A stretch of 64,000 nt of DNA, from contig NZ_UWYY01000021.1 in NCBI RefSeq assembly GCF_900608595.1, positions 58,543 to 122,542 on the forward strand, given 5' to 3'. Below the pieces are notes generated by a model. That model worked only from the letters and a program-made list of their open reading frames with translations. It was not told the DNA's origin and searched no databases. The translations under genes were made by a program, and so were the position numbers. Shown here piece after piece: positions 59,888-64,000 of this stretch; positions within the stretch are counted from its first letter, which is position 1; each line of letters begins with the position of its first letter. This DNA is from Promicromonospora panici (GTDB lineage Bacteria > Actinomycetota > Actinomycetes > Actinomycetales > Cellulomonadaceae).

Positions 59888-60880
59888 ATGCCCCGGTTCC
59901 TGCTCACCCGCATCTCGTCGGGCCTCGTGGTCCTGCTGCTCGTGTGCCTGTTCACCTACCTGGTCTTCTTCGCTCTCTCGCCGGACCCGGCGGTACAGAT
60001 CTGCGGCAAGAACTGCACACCCGAGCTGATCGACCAGATCCGCGCGAACCTCGGGCTGGACCAGCCGTTCTGGACCCAGTTCTTCCTGTTCGTCGTCGGC
60101 ATCTTCGCGGGCCGGACCTACGGCGACGGCGCGTCCACCGTCGACTGCGCAGCGCCCTGCCTGGGCTACTCGTTCCAGTCCAGCCAGGCGGTGTGGGACA
60201 TGATCGTGCAGCGGCTGCCGGTCTCCGCGACGGTGGCCGTGGGCGCCGCCGTGCTGTGGCTGCTCGCCGGCCTCGTCGGCGGTCTGCTCAGCGCGGTGAA
60301 GGAGGGCACGTTCCTCGACCGGTTCACCACGGGGCTGACGCTGACCAGCATGTCGATCCCCAACTACGTGCTCGCCCTCGTGCTGCAGTACGTGCTGGTG
60401 GTCCAGCTCCAGTGGCTGCCGTTCCCCCAGGCGGTCGCCTTCGCGGACGACCCCGTGCAGTGGTTCCTCAACTTCGTCATGCCGTGGATAGTCCTCGCGG
60501 TCGGGTACGCGGCCGCCTACACGCGGCTGACCCGCGCCAACGTGCTCGACGTGCTGCGCGAGAACTACGTGCGGACCGCCTACGCCAAGGGCCTGCCCCA
60601 GTCGCTGATCTGGCGGCGGCACGCCCTGCGGCCGGCGCTGACACCCGTGGTGACCATCTTCGGCATGGACTTCGCCGGCCTGCTGGGCGGGGCGCTCATC
60701 ACCGAGACGGTCTTCGGCATCAACGGCGTGGGCAAGATGGCGGCCGACTCCATCGCCCGCAACGACCAGCCGGTGATCATGGGCGTCACGCTGCTGGCCG
60801 GGTTCCTCGTCGTCGTCGGCAACATCGTGGTCGACGTCGTCTATACCGCCATCGACCCGAGAGTGCGGGTGAACGCATGA
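59888..60880 (+). CDS. Oligopeptide ABC transporter permease, DppB type
   Basis: 330 residues. The N-terminal helix LTRISSGLVVLLLVCLFTYLVFFAL is DppB-like. A large extracytoplasmic loop contains four Cys between ~residues 38 and 98 (VQICGKNCTP, DCAAPCLG), possibly disulfide-linked. The EAA loop is NYVRTAYAKGLPQSLIWRRHA. It starts directly after the DppC-type stop, with GGAGGG upstream, and its TGA overlaps the ATPase start. Confidence 0.9.
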   Translation: MPRFLLTRISSGLVVLLLVCLFTYLVFFALSPDPAVQICGKNCTPELIDQIRANLGLDQPFWTQFFLFVVGIFAGRTYGDGASTVDCAAPCLGYSFQSSQAVWDMIVQRLPVSATVAVGAAVLWLLAGLVGGLLSAVKEGTFLDRFTTGLTLTSMSIPNYVLALVLQYVLVVQLQWLPFPQAVAFADDPVQWFLNFVMPWIVLAVGYAAAYTRLTRANVLDVLRENYVRTAYAKGLPQSLIWRRHALRPALTPVVTIFGMDFAGLLGGALITETVFGINGVGKMAADSIARNDQPVIMGVTLLAGFLVVVGNIVVDVVYTAIDPRVRVNA

Positions 60881-61746
60881 CGACCGAGACACCCTCCGAA
60901 GCGCTGCTGCAGGTGCGCGACCTGACGGTCACCTTCGCGACGCCGCGCGGCCCGCTCGACGCCGTCCGCTCGCTGGACCTCGACCTGGAGCCCGGCGGGG
61001 CGCTGGGCATCGTCGGCGAGTCCGGCTCGGGCAAGTCGATGACCAGCCTCGCGATCATGGGCCTGCAGCCCCGCGCCGCGCGGCGCACGGGCAGCGTCCG
61101 CCTGCGCGGGCAGGAGCTGGTCGGCATGTCCGAGGCCGAGCTGCGCCGGGTGCGCGGCGACCGCGTCGCCATGGTGTTCCAGGACCCGCTGTCCTCGCTG
61201 AACCCGTACTACACGGTCGGGCTGCAGATCGAGGAGGCCTACCGCGCGCACCGGCCCGGAGTGACCCGCCGGGAGGCGCACAAGGTAGCGATCGCCGCCC
61301 TGGAACGGGTGCACATCCGGGACGCCGCGGTGCGCGTGAACCACTACCCGCACCAGTTCTCCGGCGGCATGCGCCAGCGCGTCATGATCGCGATGGCGCT
61401 GAGCACCGAGCCCGAGCTGCTGATCGCGGACGAACCGACCACGGCGCTCGACGTCACGGTCCAGGCCCAGATCCTGGACCTGCTGCAGGAGATCCGCCAC
61501 GAGACGGGCACCGGCCTGGTGCTGATCACGCACGACCTGGCGGTCGTCAGCGAGATCACCGACCACATAGTCGTCATGAAGGACGGCGTGTGCGTCGAGC
61601 GGGGCGCCGTCGAGCAGATCTTCACGAGCCCGCAGCATCCCTATACGCAGGCGCTGCTCGACGCCGTACCGCGCATCGACGACGAGATCGGCGAGCTGCG
61701 CGCGGTGGCGCCGTCCGCCACCCCCACGAACGGAGGCCCCGCATGA
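60877..61746 (+). CDS. Oligopeptide ABC transporter ATPase, DppD type
   Basis: 289 residues. Walker A is GESGSGKSMT, the signature is QFSGGMRQRVMIAMAL, Walker B is LLIADEPTTALD and the switch His is in ITHDLAVV. The C-terminal oligopeptide-transporter tail (SPQHPYTQALLDAVPRID) is typical of DppD/OppD. It forms a heterodimer with the next gene's product. ATGA overlaps at both ends. Confidence 0.93.
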   Translation: MTTETPSEALLQVRDLTVTFATPRGPLDAVRSLDLDLEPGGALGIVGESGSGKSMTSLAIMGLQPRAARRTGSVRLRGQELVGMSEAELRRVRGDRVAMVFQDPLSSLNPYYTVGLQIEEAYRAHRPGVTRREAHKVAIAALERVHIRDAAVRVNHYPHQFSGGMRQRVMIAMALSTEPELLIADEPTTALDVTVQAQILDLLQEIRHETGTGLVLITHDLAVVSEITDHIVVMKDGVCVERGAVEQIFTSPQHPYTQALLDAVPRIDDEIGELRAVAPSATPTNGGPA

Positions 61747-62606
61747 GCGAGCCGCTCCTGAGAGCCACCCACCTGGTCAAGGAGTTCCCGGTCATGGGGA
61801 CCGGCGGCCTGCTACGCGCACCGGTCCGGTTCCGGGCCGTGGACGACGTGAGCTTCGAGATCCGCGCAGGCGAGACGCTCGCCCTGGTAGGCGAGTCCGG
61901 CTCGGGCAAGTCGACGACGGCGCGGCTCGCCGCGCGCCTGCTGGACGTCACCTCGGGCACCGTCGAGCTGGACGGCGAGGACGTGACCGCGCTGGGGCGG
62001 CGCGAGCTGCGCCGGTTCCGCAACGAGGTGCAGGTCGTGTTCCAGGACCCGTTCTCCTCGCTCAACCCACGGCACACCGTGGAGCGGATCGTCACCGCTC
62101 CCCTCGTCTACCAGGGGCGGCCGGTCCCGGGCGGCGCCCGGGCGTTCACCCGGTCCCTCATGGAGCGGGTGGGTCTCGATCCCGACCACTCGCAGAAGTA
62201 CCCGGCGCAGTTCTCCGGCGGGCAGGCGCAGCGCATCGGGATCGCCCGGGCGCTCGCGGTCAGCCCGCGCGTGGTGGTGTGCGACGAGGCGGTCTCGGCC
62301 CTGGACGTGTCGGTCCAGGCCCAGGTGATCAACCTGCTGCGCGATCTGCAGCGCGAGGAAGGGCTGACGTACCTGTTCATCGCGCACGACCTGGCCGTGG
62401 TGCGGCAGATCGCCACGCGGGTGGCGGTGATGACGCAGGGCCAGATCGTCGAGGAGGGCGAGCGTGACGCCGTCTTCGGCGCGCCCCAGCACGAGTACAC
62501 CCGCAAGCTGCTCGACGCCGTCCCGCGCATCCGCCCCGAGTGGGAGCGGCAGCGGCGGGCGAACGCCGGCCGCCCGGCCGGGGCCGCGTCGGGGGCGCAG
62601 GCATGA
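61743..62606 (+). CDS. Oligopeptide ABC transporter ATPase, DppF type
   Basis: 287 residues. Walker A GESGSGKSTT, signature QFSGGQAQRIGIARAL, Walker B VVVCDEAVSALD (Glu catalytic residue after Asp), switch IAHDLAVV, and the tail APQHEYTRKLLDAVPRI. It partners the DppD-type ATPase to power the importer. Completes a five-subunit oligopeptide system. Confidence 0.93.
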   Translation: MSEPLLRATHLVKEFPVMGTGGLLRAPVRFRAVDDVSFEIRAGETLALVGESGSGKSTTARLAARLLDVTSGTVELDGEDVTALGRRELRRFRNEVQVVFQDPFSSLNPRHTVERIVTAPLVYQGRPVPGGARAFTRSLMERVGLDPDHSQKYPAQFSGGQAQRIGIARALAVSPRVVVCDEAVSALDVSVQAQVINLLRDLQREEGLTYLFIAHDLAVVRQIATRVAVMTQGQIVEEGERDAVFGAPQHEYTRKLLDAVPRIRPEWERQRRANAGRPAGAASGAQA

Positions 62607-63937
62607 GCGTGGTCACGAGCGCGGGCGCAGGCACGAGCGCAGGCGCAGGCACCGGGTGGACGTCGTACCTCCTGCCGGGCATCGGCGTCCGCGAGCGCCG
62701 CCTCGCGGTGCCGCTGGACCGGTCGGGCCGGCTGGAGGGCGACGTGGACCTGCTGGTCCGGGAGCTGGTGGACCCGGTGCGGGACGACGACGACCTGCCC
62801 CTGCTGGTGTACCTGCAGGGTGGCCCGGGCGGTGCGAACCCGCGCCCGCTGCGGCGGGACGGCTGGCTGGACGTGGCGCTGCGCGACTACCGCGTGGTGC
62901 TGGTGGACCAGCGCGGTACGGGCGGCAGCACCCCGCTGGACGGCGAGGTGCTGGCGGGGCTCGATGCCCGCGCGGGGGCGGACCTGCTGGCGTGCTTCCG
63001 GGCGGACTCGCTGGTCGCGGACCTGGAGGAGGTGCGCGCACGGGTGTACGGCAGCCGGCCGTGGACGACGCTCGCGCAGAGCTTCGGCGGCTGGATCACG
63101 CTGACGTACCTGTCGTTCGCGCCCGAGGCGCTGCGGGCGTGCTACATCGCGGGCGGGGTGCCGGGCACGCCGCCGGACGCCGCCGAGGTGTACCGCAGGA
63201 CGTTCGGCCGGGTCGCCGGCAAGACCGCCGAGTACTACCGGCGGTACCCGGCCGACGTCGAGGCGGTGGAGGCGGTCGCGGACCGCCTCGCCGAGGGCGA
63301 CGTCCTGCTGCCGGACGGCGACGTGCTGACCGTCCACCGGTTCCAGTCCATGGGCATCGACCTGGGCATGAAGCCGGGCACGGAGCGGATGCACTGGTTC
63401 GTCGAGAAGGCGTTCGCGCGGCCGGGCCGGCTGTCGGCGGGTTTCCTGCAGGAGGCGATGGTGCGGACGGCGCAGGCGGACGGCCCGCTGTTCTGGACGC
63501 TGCAGGAGTCGATCTACGGCGACGGCGCGGGCCGCCCGACGGGGTGGGCGGCGCAGGCGGAGCGGGACCGTCGCCCGGAGTTCGATCCGGCCCGGCGTCC
63601 GCTGCTGTTCACGGGCGAGATGGCGTTCCCGTGGATGTTCGACGAGATCCGGCTGCTGCGGCCGTTCGCTCCCGCCGTGCACGAGCTGGCGGCGCGCACG
63701 CAGTGGTCACCGCTGTACGACCTGGACCGCCTGGCCGCCAACGACGTGCCGGTCGCCGCGGTGGTCTATCACGACGACATGTTCGTCGACTCCGGGCTGC
63801 AGCTCGACACGCTCTCGCGGGTCGGGTCGGCGCAGGCGTGGGTCACCAACGAGTACGAGCACGACGGGATCGGCGATCCGCGGGTGCTGGAGCGCCTGCG
63901 GGAGCTGGTCCGCGACCGAGGAGGAGAGATTCGATGA
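62603..63937 (+). CDS. Proline iminopeptidase-like alpha/beta hydrolase (S33)
   Basis: 444 residues. The oxyanion motif GGPG is at 73-76, then DQRGTGGSTPL (102-112), the nucleophile Ser160 in LAQSFGGWITL, and a helical lid. GGPGG plus DQRGTGxS is the signature of proline iminopeptidases, which remove N-terminal Pro (and in some cases hydroxyproline) from peptides. There is no signal peptide, so it acts on imported peptides. ATGA overlaps link it to the transporter ATPase and to the next gene. In this operon it would trim Hyp/Pro-rich peptides. Confidence 0.88.
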   Translation: MSVVTSAGAGTSAGAGTGWTSYLLPGIGVRERRLAVPLDRSGRLEGDVDLLVRELVDPVRDDDDLPLLVYLQGGPGGANPRPLRRDGWLDVALRDYRVVLVDQRGTGGSTPLDGEVLAGLDARAGADLLACFRADSLVADLEEVRARVYGSRPWTTLAQSFGGWITLTYLSFAPEALRACYIAGGVPGTPPDAAEVYRRTFGRVAGKTAEYYRRYPADVEAVEAVADRLAEGDVLLPDGDVLTVHRFQSMGIDLGMKPGTERMHWFVEKAFARPGRLSAGFLQEAMVRTAQADGPLFWTLQESIYGDGAGRPTGWAAQAERDRRPEFDPARRPLLFTGEMAFPWMFDEIRLLRPFAPAVHELAARTQWSPLYDLDRLAANDVPVAAVVYHDDMFVDSGLQLDTLSRVGSAQAWVTNEYEHDGIGDPRVLERLRELVRDRGGEIR

Positions 63938-64000
63938 CGAACCCGGACACCACCCCCAGCACCCCCCCCGCCCCCGTCTCCTATACACACCTGACGCCTC
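63934..64000 (+). CDS. Unidentified gene, N-terminal fragment at the window edge
   Basis: ATG 63934 overlaps the preceding stop (ATGA) and has GAGGAGAGA just upstream, so a further operon member clearly starts here. Only 22 codons are visible (MTNPDTTPSTPPAPV...), Pro/Thr-rich and uninformative. The end of the visible reading frame coincides with sequence resembling a Nextera adapter, so the true continuation is uncertain. Confidence 0.5.
   Translation, partial: MTNPDTTPSTPPAPVSYTHLTP
63974..63997. other. Sequence resembling the Nextera mosaic end / adapter
   Basis: Aligned to the 19-base transposase mosaic end plus the next five adapter bases, 21 of 24 positions agree; the three differences are all T-to-C. 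It is the last recognisable sequence in the window. Probably an assembly-end artefact, though all three differences fall at third codon positions. Confidence 0.55.

Noticed and set aside
1..64000. tRNA, rRNA, transposon or prophage signals
   Set aside because: No tRNA-like cloverleaf sequence, rRNA conserved segment, transposase, integrase or phage structural gene was recognised by eye.

Overview
The window is high-GC DNA (GTG starts, GC-rich wobble positions, many ATGA/GTGA stop-start overlaps, 3Fe-4S/P450 cassette, CsoR copper control, a 13E12-type HNH gene, short -10 to start distances typical of leaderless messages). It is chromosomal sequence of an actinobacterium, most likely a soil or plant-associated member of Micrococcales (Promicromonospora-like). 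No rRNA, tRNA, CRISPR array, insertion sequence or phage module was seen. No stretch longer than 300 bases lacks a gene.

Layout. 1-0.1 kb: start of a gentisate-dioxygenase-like gene (minus). 0.36-3.8 kb: two paralogous secreted alginate-lyase-fold proteins that share an upstream palindrome, then a tiny membrane protein. 3.8-10.9 kb: GH78 alpha-L-rhamnosidase, two sugar permeases and a lipoprotein binding protein, divergent from their LacI regulator. 10.9-14.8 kb: EamA transporter and MarR regulator divergent from an arylsulfatase. 14.9-16.3 kb: MerR regulator and short-chain dehydrogenase. 16.4-20.6 kb: a self-contained cytochrome P450 cassette (P450, TetR, ferredoxin, ferredoxin reductase) with a second, paralogous TetR gene divergent. 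20.7-22.4 kb: acetyltransferase and DUF808 membrane protein. 22.5-31.3 kb: copper homeostasis (His-rich CopB-type ATPase, CsoR, YHS protein, CopA, secreted Met/His protein, CopZ), with two CsoR boxes placed identically inside sigma-70-like promoters, interrupted by a SLOG protein and an HxlR/flavin-reductase pair. 31.5-37.6 kb: a 2033-residue Ig-like/Fn3 surface protein. 37.7-47.5 kb: assorted genes (ArsR-SRPBCC fusion plus RibD-like reductase, DUF899, CocE-type hydrolase with TetR, epoxide hydrolase, histidine phosphatase, SOS-boxed HNH gene, aldo-keto reductase).

47.6-64 kb is the most interesting part. The minus strand carries a complete trans-4-hydroxy-L-proline pathway (GntR regulator, three-subunit D-hydroxyproline dehydrogenase, DapA-family deaminase, 2-epimerase, 2-oxoglutarate-semialdehyde dehydrogenase). 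Divergent from it, the plus strand carries a GH127 beta-L-arabinofuranosidase, a complete oligopeptide-type ABC importer and a proline-iminopeptidase-like hydrolase. In plant extensins, beta-L-arabinofuranose chains are attached to hydroxyproline in Hyp/Pro-rich peptides, so these two arms would together strip the sugar, import and trim the peptide, and burn the hydroxyproline to 2-oxoglutarate. Both divergent promoters carry a similar 12-bp palindrome over the -10 box, suggesting common control by the GntR protein. I propose an extensin (hydroxyproline-rich glycoprotein) utilization locus.

The last ~28 bases resemble a Nextera transposase adapter and should be treated with suspicion.
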